From positions 269,501-333,500 of the forward strand of contig NZ_SSXX01000002.1 of NCBI RefSeq assembly GCF_009469615.1: a DNA stretch of 64,000 bases, given 5' to 3'. Source of the DNA: Dechloromonas sp. H13 (GTDB lineage: Bacteria; Pseudomonadota; Gammaproteobacteria; Burkholderiales; Rhodocyclaceae). The notes under the pieces are model-generated. The model had not been told where the DNA came from and searched no databases. It saw only the letters and a list, made by a program, of their open reading frames with translations. Shown here piece after piece: positions 48,958 through 59,811 of the stretch. Numbering within the stretch: the first letter of the stretch is position 1; each line of letters opens with the position of its first letter. Position numbers and translations under genes: made by a program.

Positions 48958-49902
48958 TCAGACGACCGCGCCGTCCTCGTTTGCGCCTTCGATGACCTTT
49001 TTCGGCTTGATGAACTGTTCGCGCGAGACGCCCAGCCACATGACCAGCGGGCTGGCGACCAGCACCGAGGAGTAGATGCCGAAGCAGATGCCGATGGTCA
49101 GGGCCATGGCGAAGTAGTGCAGGGTCTCGCCGCCGAAGATCAGCATCGACAGCACCATCAGCTGGGTACTGCCGTGCGTGATGATGGTCCGCGAGATGGT
49201 GCTGGTGATGGCGTGGTCGAGAACCTGCGGGGTGGTCAGGCCGCGCGACTTCTTGAAGGTTTCGCGCACGCGGTCGAAGACGACGACCGACTCGTTGACC
49301 GAGTAGCCGAGCACGGCGAGCACGGCGGCCAGCACCGACAGCGAGAACTCCCACTGGAAGAAGGCGAAGAAGCCGAGAATGATGATGACGTCGTGCAGGT
49401 TGGCGATGATCGCCGACACCGAGAAGCGCCACTCGAAGCGGAAGGCGAGGTAGATGACGATGCCGATGACGACCAGCAGCAGCGCCATCGCGCCGTTCTC
49501 GGCGAGTTCCTTGCCGACCTGCGGGCCTACGAACTCGACGCGGCGCAGCTGGGCGCCGGGCGCTTCGGCATTGAGCGAATTCATGACCGCCTCGCCGAGC
49601 TGCGAGGTGTTCTGGTCGCCCTTGAGCGGCAGGCGGATCATGACGTCCTGCGAGGAGCCGAAGTTCTGCACCGAGAAGTCGCTGAAGCCCGACTTGCCGA
49701 GCGCGCCGCGAATCTTTTCCAGATCGGCGGCCTGCTGGTAATTGACCTCGATCAGCGTGCCGCCGGTGAACTCGACCGACAGGTGCAGGCCCTTGGTGAG
49801 CAGGAAAGCCACAGCGAGCAGGAAGGTGACCAGCGAGATGATGTTGAACTTCAGCGCATGGCGCATGAAGGGGATGTCTTTTTTGATGCGGAAGAATTCC
49901 AT
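48958..49902 (-). CDS. secF: Protein translocase subunit SecF
   Basis: 314 residues. MEFFRIKKDIPFMRHALKF, then SVEFTGGTLIEV, and six membrane helices with DRVRETF and LGYSVNESVVVFDRVRE typical of SecF. With SecD it uses proton motive force to pull preproteins out of the SecYEG channel. 12 bp separate it from secD. Confidence 0.97.
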   Translation of the reverse strand: MEFFRIKKDIPFMRHALKFNIISLVTFLLAVAFLLTKGLHLSVEFTGGTLIEVNYQQAADLEKIRGALGKSGFSDFSVQNFGSSQDVMIRLPLKGDQNTSQLGEAVMNSLNAEAPGAQLRRVEFVGPQVGKELAENGAMALLLVVIGIVIYLAFRFEWRFSVSAIIANLHDVIIILGFFAFFQWEFSLSVLAAVLAVLGYSVNESVVVFDRVRETFKKSRGLTTPQVLDHAITSTISRTIITHGSTQLMVLSMLIFGGETLHYFAMALTIGICFGIYSSVLVASPLVMWLGVSREQFIKPKKVIEGANEDGAVV

Positions 49903-49914
49903 GACCGTTTTCCC

Positions 49915-51804
49915 TTATTTCTGGCCGTTGACCGCAGCAGTGCCGGCGCTGTTGCCCGGTTTCCAGATCTGGCCGATGGCAACCTTGGTCAGCTTTTTCT
50001 GGCGGCCGTAGATCAGGTTGACCAGCGAGCGCGAGACGACGACCGAGGAGAAGATCGAGGTCAGGATGCCGAGGCAGTGCACCACCGCGAAGCCGCGCAC
50101 CGGGCCGGAGCCGAAGATGAGCAGGGCGAGGCCGGCGATCAGCGTGGTGATGTTGGAGTCGAGGATGGTCCCGAAGGCGCGCTCGTAGCCTTCCGAGATC
50201 GCCGCCTGCGGGGGCATCCCGGCGCGCAGTTCCTCGCGGATGCGTTCGTTGATCAGCACGTTGGCGTCGATCGCCATGCCCAGCGTCAGCGCGATGGCGG
50301 CGATGCCGGGCAGGGTCAGAGTGGCCTGCAGCAGCGACAGGATGGCGATCAGGAACAGCAGGTTGGAGGCCAGTGCCAGCACCGAGACGACGCCGAAGAT
50401 CTGGTAATAGACGATCATGAACACGGCGATGGCGGCGAAGCCCCACAGCGTCGAGTGGAAGCCCTTCTTGATGTTGTCGGCGCCGAGGCTGGGGCCGATG
50501 GTGCGTTCCTCGACGATGTCCATCGGCGCCGCCAGCGAGCCGGCGCGCAGCAGCAGGGCGGTGTCGTTGGCTTCCATGCTGCTCATGCGGCCGGAAATCT
50601 GGACGCGGCCGCCGCCGATTTCGGTGCGGATGACCGGCGCGGTGACGACCTCGCCCTTGCCCTTCTCGATCAGCAGGATGGCCATGCGCTTGCCGACGTT
50701 GTCGCGCGTGATGTCCTTGAATATGCGGGCGCCGGCCGAATCCAGCGTCAGGTGCACGGCCGGCTCCTGGGTCTGGTTGTCGAAGCCGGGCTGGGCGTCG
50801 GTCAGGCGGTCGCCGGTGAGGACGACCTGCTTCTTGACCAGCAGCGGCTGGCCGCCGCGCTCGGTATACACCTCGGTGCCGAACGGCGGGTTGCCGGCGA
50901 GCGCCGCTTCCAGCGCGCCGGGGGAATCGTCGACCATGCGGATTTCCAGGGTCGCGGTGCGGCCGAGGATATCCTTGGCCTTGGCCGTATCCTGCACGCC
51001 GGGCAGTTGGACGACGATGCGGTCGGCGCCCTGCTGCTGGATCACCGGCTCGGCGACGCCGAGTTCGTTGATCCGGTTGTGCAGGGTGGTGATGTTCTGC
51101 TTGAGCGCGAATTCGCCGATTTTCTTCTGGGCTTCCGGCTTGAGCGTGGCGACCAGGCGCAGGTCGCTGCCTTCGCCCTGTTCGGCCAGCACCAGGTCCG
51201 GCTGGCTGTCGGCGATGGCGTTGCGCGCCTTGTCGCGGGTTTCGGTATCGCGGAATTTGACGACCAGGCGATCGCCCTCGCGGTTGACGCCGGCGTGGCG
51301 GATGTTCTTGTCGCGCAGCACTGTGCGCAGGTCGGCTGAAACGGAATCGAGACGCTTGGTCAGCGCCCCCTTCATGTCGACCTGGAGCAGGAAGTGCACG
51401 CCGCCGCGCAGGTCGAGGCCGAGGTACATCGGCAGCGCGTGCAGCGCGGTCAACCACTGCGGCGAGGCCGAAAGCAGGTTGAGGGCGACGACGTATTGCG
51501 GGTCGGCGGGGTCCGGGTTGAAGGTCCGTTCCAGGATGTCCTTGGCCTTCAGCTGGGTGTCGGTATCGCGGAGCCGGGTCTTGACGCCGTTGAAGTCGAG
51601 CTGGATGCCGTCGTGCGTGATGCCGGCGCCCTTCAGGGCGTCCTCGACGCGGGCCAGCGTCTTCTGGTCGACCTTGAGCGTGGCCTTGGCGCTGGAAACC
51701 TGCACGGCAGGCGATTCGCCGAAGAAATTGGGCAGGGTATAGACGAAGCCCAGCACCAGCGCGATGGCGACGGTGATGTACTTCCAGAGTGGGTAGCGAT
51801 TCAT
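49915..51804 (-). CDS. secD: Protein translocase subunit SecD
   Basis: 629 residues. MNRYPLWKYITVAIALVLG, GLDLRGGVHFLLQVDM, the large P1 periplasmic domain, and membrane motif DANVLINERIREELR. It is the partner of SecF. The order yajC-secD-secF is standard. Confidence 0.97.
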   Translation of the reverse strand: MNRYPLWKYITVAIALVLGFVYTLPNFFGESPAVQVSSAKATLKVDQKTLARVEDALKGAGITHDGIQLDFNGVKTRLRDTDTQLKAKDILERTFNPDPADPQYVVALNLLSASPQWLTALHALPMYLGLDLRGGVHFLLQVDMKGALTKRLDSVSADLRTVLRDKNIRHAGVNREGDRLVVKFRDTETRDKARNAIADSQPDLVLAEQGEGSDLRLVATLKPEAQKKIGEFALKQNITTLHNRINELGVAEPVIQQQGADRIVVQLPGVQDTAKAKDILGRTATLEIRMVDDSPGALEAALAGNPPFGTEVYTERGGQPLLVKKQVVLTGDRLTDAQPGFDNQTQEPAVHLTLDSAGARIFKDITRDNVGKRMAILLIEKGKGEVVTAPVIRTEIGGGRVQISGRMSSMEANDTALLLRAGSLAAPMDIVEERTIGPSLGADNIKKGFHSTLWGFAAIAVFMIVYYQIFGVVSVLALASNLLFLIAILSLLQATLTLPGIAAIALTLGMAIDANVLINERIREELRAGMPPQAAISEGYERAFGTILDSNITTLIAGLALLIFGSGPVRGFAVVHCLGILTSIFSSVVVSRSLVNLIYGRQKKLTKVAIGQIWKPGNSAGTAAVNGQK

Positions 51805-51853
51805 AGGGGCTTCAAAGCGAAAAAGGCGGCCAGCGGCCGCCTTCCGGGGTGGA

Positions 51854-52180
51854 TTACAGCGACTTCAGGGTGCCCTTGGGCAGGACCAGGCCGATGGCCG
51901 GCTTCTGGAGGACGACTTCGGTGCCTTCGGCGATTTCGACGGTCACGTAGTTGTCGCCGACCTTGACGATCTTGCCGACGATGCCGCCCTGGGTGACGAC
52001 CTCGTCGCCCTTGGCCAGCGCGCCAAGCAGCGCCTTGTGTTCCTTGGCCTTCTTCATCTGCGGGCGCACCATCAGGAACCACAGCACGGCGAACATCAGG
52101 ATCATCGGCAGCAGCTGCATGAAGCCGCCGGTGGGGTCGGACGAGGCGGCAGCGGTCTGGGCGTGGGCGAGACTAATCAT
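51854..52180 (-). CDS. yajC: Sec translocase accessory protein YajC
   Basis: 108 residues. One membrane helix (about 20-38, LLPMILMFAVLWFLMVRPQ) with RPQMKKAKEHKALLGALAKGDEVVTQGG following, which is the YajC signature. It associates with SecDF-YidC. Confidence 0.96.
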   Translation of the reverse strand: MISLAHAQTAAASSDPTGGFMQLLPMILMFAVLWFLMVRPQMKKAKEHKALLGALAKGDEVVTQGGIVGKIVKVGDNYVTVEIAEGTEVVLQKPAIGLVLPKGTLKSL

Positions 52181-52221
52181 GGAAACTCCTGAAAGCGATC
52201 AAATCGAAACGTAACATTCTA

Positions 52222-54367
<2,146 letters not shown>

Positions 54368-54410
54368 GGATTCGGCATCCGCCGCCCCGGCAACGCAGTC
54401 AAATTCCCGC

Positions 54411-55511
54411 TCACTGTCCGGGGTTCCGCATCTTTTCGCCGAACATCTGCGCGACGGCGAGCTGATGGCCGAGCAGGGCCTTCTCGAAGGATTCCGGCTG
54501 AACGCGGCATTCGTACTCGGTGGTCGACGAGAAGCCGCCGATGGCGCCGGTGCCGCCGACGCCACCCAGGCGGGCGGCGATACTCACGACGTTGAGCGCC
54601 ACCAGCGCGACGTTCTTGGCGGTGTCGACGGTCTTGGTGCCGTCGCTGGTGACATTGACCAGCTCGCCGATGTCGCCGGTTTCGGCGATCTCGCCCAGCC
54701 GCACCCGCGCCTTGTTGCCGTCCGGCGTGATGAAGGCGTAGCGCGAGACGAAGTCCACGAAGCTCGCCGCCGCACGCGTCGACACCTTGCCGCCACTCCA
54801 GAAGCTGGTGTCCGGCGTCAGCTGGCCGCCGAGCACGGTCAGGCGCACCTTGAGGATGCTGGCATCCAGCTTCTTGGCGATCTTTTCCTCGATCATCTGC
54901 GCCTGGGCGGTCGAGAAGCCGCCGGCAAAGCGCGTGCCGAAGGTCAGGAAGTCATCCTTCTTCGGCTTGGTGAACGGCGGCGTGAACATGTAGATGAACT
55001 GGGTTTCGTCGCTCAGGTGCAGCGGCAGTCCGTTGGCGCTGAAGAACAGGCCCTTGCCGGCATTGGCGTCCTGTTCGCTGGGCAGCGGGGTGACGCCGGT
55101 CGCCGCAAGTTCGGCGAACTCGGGCAGGGCCTTCAGTTCTTCCAGGGGAACGACCTCGATCCCCTGCGCCTTGAGTTGCTCGACGCTTTGCTGGTAGAAC
55201 TTGTCGGTGATCGCCTGGAACTGCTCGTTGCTGCCGCCGACCAGCTTGATCGAAACGTCGGAATCCGCTCCGATCATCGCCTCGAGGCCGCTGAGTGATT
55301 TCGTGTACTTCAGTTCGCTGACGAAATCGACCATGTAATTGGTGATGACGACGCGCTTGATGGCCGGCAGATATTCCGGATTGTCGACCTTGACGAACTT
55401 CTCGGCCTGGGCCTTGATGTCGCCGGCCGGATCGAGATCGGCCGCGGCAACCGCGCCGATCATCAGGCTGCAGGCGGCAGCCAGGAATGCGCGCTTGACG
55501 GATGGATTCAT
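54411..55511 (-). CDS. Exported protein of unknown function
   Basis: 366 residues from ATG 55511. Signal peptide ends near GAVAAA. I recognise no family. Mature part contains [28 protein letters not shown] near the N-terminus, a middle stretch [26 protein letters not shown], and a C-terminal glycine-rich segment ([26 protein letters not shown]). The one Cys near the C-terminus is followed by [20 protein letters not shown]. It lies 43 bp upstream of queA on the same strand and could be transcribed into it. The text is consistent with a soluble periplasmic or surface protein. Confidence 0.8.
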   Translation of the reverse strand: MNPSVKRAFLAAACSLMIGAVAAADLDPAGDIKAQAEKFVKVDNPEYLPAIKRVVITNYMVDFVSELKYTKSLSGLEAMIGADSDVSIKLVGGSNEQFQAITDKFYQQSVEQLKAQGIEVVPLEELKALPEFAELAATGVTPLPSEQDANAGKGLFFSANGLPLHLSDETQFIYMFTPPFTKPKKDDFLTFGTRFAGGFSTAQAQMIEEKIAKKLDASILKVRLTVLGGQLTPDTSFWSGGKVSTRAAASFVDFVSRYAFITPDGNKARVRLGEIAETGDIGELVNVTSDGTKTVDTAKNVALVALNVVSIAARLGGVGGTGAIGGFSSTTEYECRVQPESFEKALLGHQLAVAQMFGEKMRNPGQ

Positions 55512-55878
55512 GACGGATACCCCTGTTGGATTTATTGGAACGACGATTCTAGCAAGGCTGGTACCAGGGTCAATGACATACGGGTGAAGTGCCGGGGCTG
55601 ATAGTGCGGGGGGTCGTGTGCCGGAATCGGGGGCTTGCTTCCCGGCATTGTTCGGCGCAGAATGCAAAGTCCACCCCTTTGCCAGCGGCGAAAAATCCAG
55701 TTTGGATAAAACGCCATCGATTCAATGGCTTGCGGGGGCGAAATTGTTGCACATTTCTTCCGGTTTGGCTCGCCTTCCTTGCTTGCCATCCCGGCGGATT
55801 TCACGGTTTCGGTTTTTTGCATGAACCCGAGGCGGGATTTCCGGTCCATAAGACTCTGTGACAATCGCTGGAGGCAGA
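55512..55878. other. Non-coding stretch upstream of the exported unknown
   Basis: I see no supported gene, repeat or RNA here. The sequence is less GC-rich than its neighbours and may hold the promoter of the 54411-55511 gene. Confidence 0.5.
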
Positions 55879-56061
55879 ATGGAAAATGCTTCAATCGAGC
55901 GACGGCACCAGCCACGGCCAAAGCTGCCGCCGCCACAACCAGACACAATGGAACGTCGGGGCGCCGGACTGGATGGCGACCGGACATTGCAGGAAGCGCC
56001 CATGAACATTTGGCAGGCGCTGGCAAACGCCCAGGCCATGAGGCAGTCGGGCAAGCTGTAA
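55879..56061 (+). CDS. Possible small ORF, doubtful
   Basis: 60 residues from an ATG with GGAGG four bases upstream: MENASIERRHQPRPKLPPPQ and, at the end, MNIWQALANAQAMRQSGKL. It is Arg/Pro-rich with no recognised domain, so it may not be a gene; the good ribosome site is the only support. It lies in the 700-bp gap before the coiled-coil gene; 56062-56213 shows nothing else. Confidence 0.25.
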   Translation: MENASIERRHQPRPKLPPPQPDTMERRGAGLDGDRTLQEAPMNIWQALANAQAMRQSGKL

Positions 56062-56213
56062 ATCTTCGCGGTTCCCTTCGATGGCTCGCCGTTCGGCTCT
56101 CCGCCGAAAGGTGCGATGGCTGCTGAAATTGAGCGAGTCGAATTCGTATCGGCGAGCGGGTATCATGTCCCTCGGGCGCCTGAGGGTGGCGGCGCGTGTC
56201 GTCGGAGGGGCGG

Positions 56214-56435
56214 ATGGAGCCGGAAGAAGCTGACGAACTGCAACGCATCGTTCTCGAGGCGCAGACCAGAATCGAGGCGCAGGCGCTCGACGTGGCCCGC
56301 GAACTGGGACTGCAGCGGCTGGTCGGGATGATCCGCGCCGACATGCAGCAGATCGAGCGCGCGCTGCGCGAACTGGCCGACCGGCAGCGTGCCGCCGAGG
56401 CGCGACAGGTCGGCAAGGACAGCTGGCCGTTCTAG
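56214..56435 (+). CDS. Small helical, coiled-coil-like protein
   Basis: 73 residues from ATG 56214, preceded by GGAGGGG. Strongly helical and charged: MEPEEADELQRIVLEAQTRI, then DMQQIERALRELADRQRAAEAR, with heptad-like hydrophobic spacing. No signal peptide or membrane helix. Function unknown. It is convergent with tRNA-Leu. Confidence 0.65.
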   Translation: MEPEEADELQRIVLEAQTRIEAQALDVARELGLQRLVGMIRADMQQIERALRELADRQRAAEARQVGKDSWPF

Positions 56436-56487
56436 GGCGCTCATGCCCGATTGCCGGCCATCGTTTCGGCGCCAGATAAACATATAA

Positions 56488-56509
56488 AGGCCTTCTTTCC
56501 GGAAGGCCT
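56488..56509. terminator. Terminator of tRNA-Leu
   Basis: Perfect 8-bp stem AGGCCTTC/GAAGGCCT. On the reverse strand it follows the tRNA by 14 bases and is followed by TTTATATG; it may also serve the convergent gene. Confidence 0.75.
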
Positions 56510-56523
56510 CGTTTCTTGCTACC

Positions 56524-56608
56524 TGGTGCCCCGAGCCAGACTCGAACTGGCACACCTTTCGGCGGCGGATTTTGAATCCGCTGCGTCTACCGATTCCGCC
56601 ATCGGGGC
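56524..56608 (-). tRNA. tRNA-Leu (anticodon CAA)
   Basis: 85 nt including an encoded CCA. The acceptor is GCCCCGA/TCGGGGC, the anticodon arm is GCGGA-TTCAAAA-TCCGC with CAA at the anticodon, the T arm contains GTTCGAGTC, and the long variable arm fits class II tRNA-Leu. It reads UUG codons. It lies 25 bp after the Rap1a-like gene on the same strand. Confidence 0.96.
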
Positions 56609-56633
56609 GAATGGAGCGCGGATTATCCCCGAA

Positions 56634-57035
56634 TCACTTCCGGGGTTCAAGCGGCTCGGTGCAGGGGAAGGTTTTCGCGAGGGCAGCGGCGACCAGGGTG
56701 GCCGTGCTGCTTTCCGGGTTCGGCGGCTGCCGTTCGAGATGGGAGAGGACTGCGCGCACCAGACGGTAGGAAAGGTCGCGGCCGGCCGGCAGGCAGAACG
56801 CGTTGAGCCTGATGCCGACCGATTCGGCGAGGAAATCGCTGACTGCGTAGCCGTCGGCGAAGCCTTCGACATAGCCGATGCAGCGTGCGCCCCGGGGGGA
56901 CTGGTAGGGGTCGAGCCGGCCTTGTTTGGCGTAGGCTTCTTCGGCGGCCTGGCAATCCTCGCGCAGTTCCTTGCCGGAGTAGGCGTGTGCCGGAAGGGTA
57001 AGAAGCGCTGCGATCAACAACAGCAGGTATTTCAT
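56634..57035 (-). CDS. Rap1a/Tai-like exported protein
   Basis: 133 residues from ATG 57035. Signal peptide MKYLLLLIAALLTLPAHA; then C...CIGYVEGFADGYAVSDFLA, FCLPAGRDLSYRLVRAVLSHL, and TLVAAALAKTFPC. The spacing of Cys and aromatic residues matches the Rap1a immunity family, in which some members block type VI amidase effectors. No effector is nearby, so a general housekeeping or orphan role is equally possible. ATGA overlap with nirE couples their translation. Confidence 0.8.
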   Translation of the reverse strand: MKYLLLLIAALLTLPAHAYSGKELREDCQAAEEAYAKQGRLDPYQSPRGARCIGYVEGFADGYAVSDFLAESVGIRLNAFCLPAGRDLSYRLVRAVLSHLERQPPNPESSTATLVAAALAKTFPCTEPLEPRK

Positions 57036-57796
57036 GTCTTTTCGAACCAGCTGAGCTTGGCGTGCAGGTTGACGACACTGCCGACGACGATCAGCGCCGG
57101 CGGCTTGATGCCGGTTTCCTCGATCCGGTGCGGCAGGGTGCCGAGCGTGGCAAGCAGCGTCTGCTGGTCGGGCAGCGTACCGTTGCGGATGACGGCGGCC
57201 GGGGTCAGCGAGGGGAGTCCGTGATTGATCATCTGCCGGCAGATTTCGCCGGCGGCGCCGATGCCCATGTAGAAGACGACGGTCTGGTTGGGGCGGGCGA
57301 GCGCCGGCCAGTCGAGATTCACCGTGCCATCCTTGAGGTGGCCGGTGACGAAGGTGACGGCCTGGGCGTGGTCGCGGTGGGTCAGCGGGAAGCCGGAATA
57401 GGCGGCGCAACCGGCAGCGGCGGTGACGCCGGGCACCACTTCGAAGGGAATGCCGGAAGCGACCAGCGTTTCCAGTTCCTCGCCGCCGCGGCCGAAGATG
57501 AAGGGGTCGCCGCCCTTGAGGCGGACCACGGACAGGCCTTCGCGTGCCAGGTCGACGAGCAGGGCGTTGATCGACTCCTGCGGCAGGGTGTGCTTCGACG
57601 CTTCCTTGCCGGCGTAGATGCGGCGGGCGTCGGGGCGCGCAAGATCCATGATGCCTTCCCCGACCAGATGATCGAAGACCAGTACGTCGGCCCGGGCAAT
57701 CAGGCGGGCGGCCTTGACGGTGAGGAGGTCGGGGTCGCCGGGGCCGGCACCGATCAGCCAGACCTTGCCGGCTGCGAGAGGGTTGCGATTGTCCAT
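57032..57796 (-). CDS. nirE: Uroporphyrinogen-III C-methyltransferase
   Basis: 254 residues from ATG 57796; a longer frame to 57850 is less likely. VWLIGAGPGDPDLLTVKAARLI, VRLKGGDPFIFGRGGEE, and PGVTAAAGCAAYSGFPLTHRD mark SUMT. It makes precorrin-2 for sirohaem and haem d1. Position opposite nirS indicates the NirE role; cobA is the general symbol. Confidence 0.92.
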   Translation of the reverse strand: MDNRNPLAAGKVWLIGAGPGDPDLLTVKAARLIARADVLVFDHLVGEGIMDLARPDARRIYAGKEASKHTLPQESINALLVDLAREGLSVVRLKGGDPFIFGRGGEELETLVASGIPFEVVPGVTAAAGCAAYSGFPLTHRDHAQAVTFVTGHLKDGTVNLDWPALARPNQTVVFYMGIGAAGEICRQMINHGLPSLTPAAVIRNGTLPDQQTLLATLGTLPHRIEETGIKPPALIVVGSVVNLHAKLSWFEKT

Positions 57797-57878
57797 GATG
57801 CCCTTGTGTCTTTGGCCGCTCATCCTAATGCGGGAATCCGTGCCTGCCAATAGGGCGCCCCGGCCAACGTACTGGCTA

Positions 57879-57894
57879 TAGTTCGAACGAACTA
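57879..57894. promoter_or_regulatory. Perfect inverted repeat between nirE and nirS
   Basis: TAGTTCG-AA-CGAACTA, 16 bp with perfect 7-bp arms, 84 bp upstream of the nirE start. A plausible dimeric regulator site; no factor identified. Confidence 0.5.
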
Positions 57895-57956
57895 GGCGAC
57901 TAATGCGTAGTGACTATAAGCAATTGAATATCAACGGTTTCTGATGCGCCAAAAGC

Positions 57957-57970
57957 TTGATGAGCATCAA
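57957..57970. promoter_or_regulatory. FNR/Dnr site upstream of nirS
   Basis: TTGATGAGCATCAA matches the TTGAT-N4-ATCAA consensus exactly. Its centre is 89 bp before the nirS ATG; a -41.5 placement puts the start near 58005, with no strong -10 visible, as expected for an activated promoter. Activation by an FNR or Dnr homologue under low oxygen or NO is the expected control. Confidence 0.9.
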
Positions 57971-58052
57971 GGATGCCCGGTGGGGTCAGGTTCAACCTAA
58001 CGCCCATCGCGTCGGGGATTGGGCGCGCCTTGTTTTGTTCTAGGAGAGGAAG

Positions 58053-59738
58053 ATGAAAAAAACCGTAGTGGGGATGCTTGCAATGACTGCCATGGCCGCG
58101 GCCATGGGTTCCGCGTTTGCCCAGGAGGCGGCCAAGGCGGCGCCGACGCTGACAGCAGAGGAGAAGGAACAGGCCAAGAAGATTTATTTCGAGCGCTGCG
58201 CCGGCTGCCACGGCGTGCTGCGCAAGGGCGCCACCGGCAAGAACCTCGAGCCGCACTGGACCAAGAAGGACAAGGACGGCAACGTCACCGAGGGTGGCAC
58301 CACCAAGCTCGGCCAGCAGCGTCTGGAGAAGATCATCGGCTACGGCACCGACGGCGGCATGGTGAACTTCGACGACATCCTGACCAAGGAAGAAATCGCC
58401 CTGATGGCGAAGTACATCCAGAACACCCCGGATACGCCGCCCGAGTACAGCTTCAAGGACACGATGGATTCTTGGAAGGTGATCGTGCCGGTCAAGGATC
58501 GCCCGACCAAGCAGATGAACAACTTCAACCTGAAGAACATGTTCTCGGTGACCCTGCGCGACACCGGTGAAGTGGCGCTGATCGACGGCGACACCAAGGA
58601 AATCCGCTCCATCGTCAAGACCGGCTACGCGGTGCATATCTCGCGCATGTCCAAGTCCGGCCGCTATGTCTACGTGATCGGTCGTGACGGTCGCCTGTCG
58701 CTGATCGACCTGTGGATGGAAAAGCCGGCCGTCGTCGCCGAAGTCAAGATCGGCTTCGATGCCCGCTCGGTCGATACCTCCAAGTTCAAGGGCTTCGACG
58801 ACAAGTACGCCATCGCCGGTTCCTACTGGCCGCCGCAGTACGTGATCATGGAAGGCGACACGCTGAAGCCGCTCAAGGTGGTGTCCACCCGTGGCATGAC
58901 GGTCGATGGCGAATACCATCCGGAACCGCGCGTCGCCTCGATCGTCGCTTCCGAAATCAAGCCGGAATGGGTGGTCAACATCAAGGAAACCGGGCAGATC
59001 CTGCTCGTCGATTATTCCGACATCAACAACCTGAAGACGACCACCATCGGCTCCGCCAAGTTCCTGCACGACGGTGGCTGGGATGCCTCCAAGCGCTACT
59101 TCCTGGTGGCGGCCAACGCTTCCAACAAGATCGCCGCGGTCGACACCAAGACCGGCAAGCTGGCGGCGCTCGTCGATGTCGCCAAGATCCCGCACCCGGG
59201 GCGCGGCGCCAACTTCGTGCATCCGCAATATGGCCCGGTCTGGGCGACGGGCCACCTCGGCGCCGACGTCGTGACGCTGATCTCGACGCCGTCCGACGAC
59301 AAGAAGTTCGCCAAGTACAAGGACAAGAACTGGAAGGTCGTCCAGGAAATCAAGCACGTGCCGGGCAACCTGTTCGTCAAGACGCACCCGAAGTCCAAGA
59401 ACCTGTGGGCCGACTCGCCGCAGAACCCGGACAAGGACCTGGCTGAATCCGTCGCCGTCTGGGACATGGCCGACCTGTCCAAGCCCAAGGCCGTGCTCAA
59501 CGTGGCCAAGGACTCCGGCCTGCCGCCGACCAAGGCGGTCAAGCGCGCCGTCCATCCGGAATATTCGGCCGACGGCAAGGAAGTCTGGATTTCGCTGTGG
59601 GGCGGCAAGACTGACCAGTCCGCCATCGTCGTCTATGATGATGCAACGCTGAAGGTCAAGAAGGTGATCACCGATCCGAAGATGATCACGCCGACCGGCA
59701 AGTTCAACGTCTATAACACGCAGCACGACATCTACTGA
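58053..59738 (+). CDS. nirS: Cytochrome cd1 nitrite reductase
   Basis: 561 residues. Signal peptide cut after GSAFA. Haem c site CAGCH at 49-53, then an eight-bladed haem d1 propeller. His195 is the likely d1 ligand, and His339 (FLHDGGWD) and His381 (KIPHPGRGANFVHP) have the 42-residue spacing of the catalytic pair in P. aeruginosa NirS. It reduces nitrite to NO in the periplasm. GGAGAGGAAG precedes the ATG. The FNR site lies upstream. Confidence 0.98.
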   Translation: MKKTVVGMLAMTAMAAAMGSAFAQEAAKAAPTLTAEEKEQAKKIYFERCAGCHGVLRKGATGKNLEPHWTKKDKDGNVTEGGTTKLGQQRLEKIIGYGTDGGMVNFDDILTKEEIALMAKYIQNTPDTPPEYSFKDTMDSWKVIVPVKDRPTKQMNNFNLKNMFSVTLRDTGEVALIDGDTKEIRSIVKTGYAVHISRMSKSGRYVYVIGRDGRLSLIDLWMEKPAVVAEVKIGFDARSVDTSKFKGFDDKYAIAGSYWPPQYVIMEGDTLKPLKVVSTRGMTVDGEYHPEPRVASIVASEIKPEWVVNIKETGQILLVDYSDINNLKTTTIGSAKFLHDGGWDASKRYFLVAANASNKIAAVDTKTGKLAALVDVAKIPHPGRGANFVHPQYGPVWATGHLGADVVTLISTPSDDKKFAKYKDKNWKVVQEIKHVPGNLFVKTHPKSKNLWADSPQNPDKDLAESVAVWDMADLSKPKAVLNVAKDSGLPPTKAVKRAVHPEYSADGKEVWISLWGGKTDQSAIVVYDDATLKVKKVITDPKMITPTGKFNVYNTQHDIY

Positions 59739-59767
59739 TTCGGCGCCAGCCTGATCCTGTAACGAAA

Positions 59768-59787
59768 ACGGGGGCGCAAGCCCCCGT
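59768..59787 (+). other. GNRA hairpin after nirS
   Basis: Perfect 8-bp stem ACGGGGGC/GCCCCCGT with a GCAA loop between nirS and the next gene. Without a U run it is more likely an mRNA-processing or stability element that raises nirS relative to distal genes. Confidence 0.65.
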
Positions 59788-59811
59788 CTCGCATGTAAAA
59801 CGGAGATAACG

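Noticed and set aside
49117-51339. 740-codon forward frame antisense to secD/secF
   Set aside because: Shadow of secDF; low-complexity His/Arg/Asp-rich translation.
56524-56608. Genomic island at tRNA-Leu
   Set aside because: No integrase, no duplicated tRNA end and no shift to foreign-looking genes nearby.
57924-57934. TTGA-ATA-TCAA as a second FNR site
   Set aside because: Half-site spacing is too short for FNR/Dnr; kept only as a small dyad.
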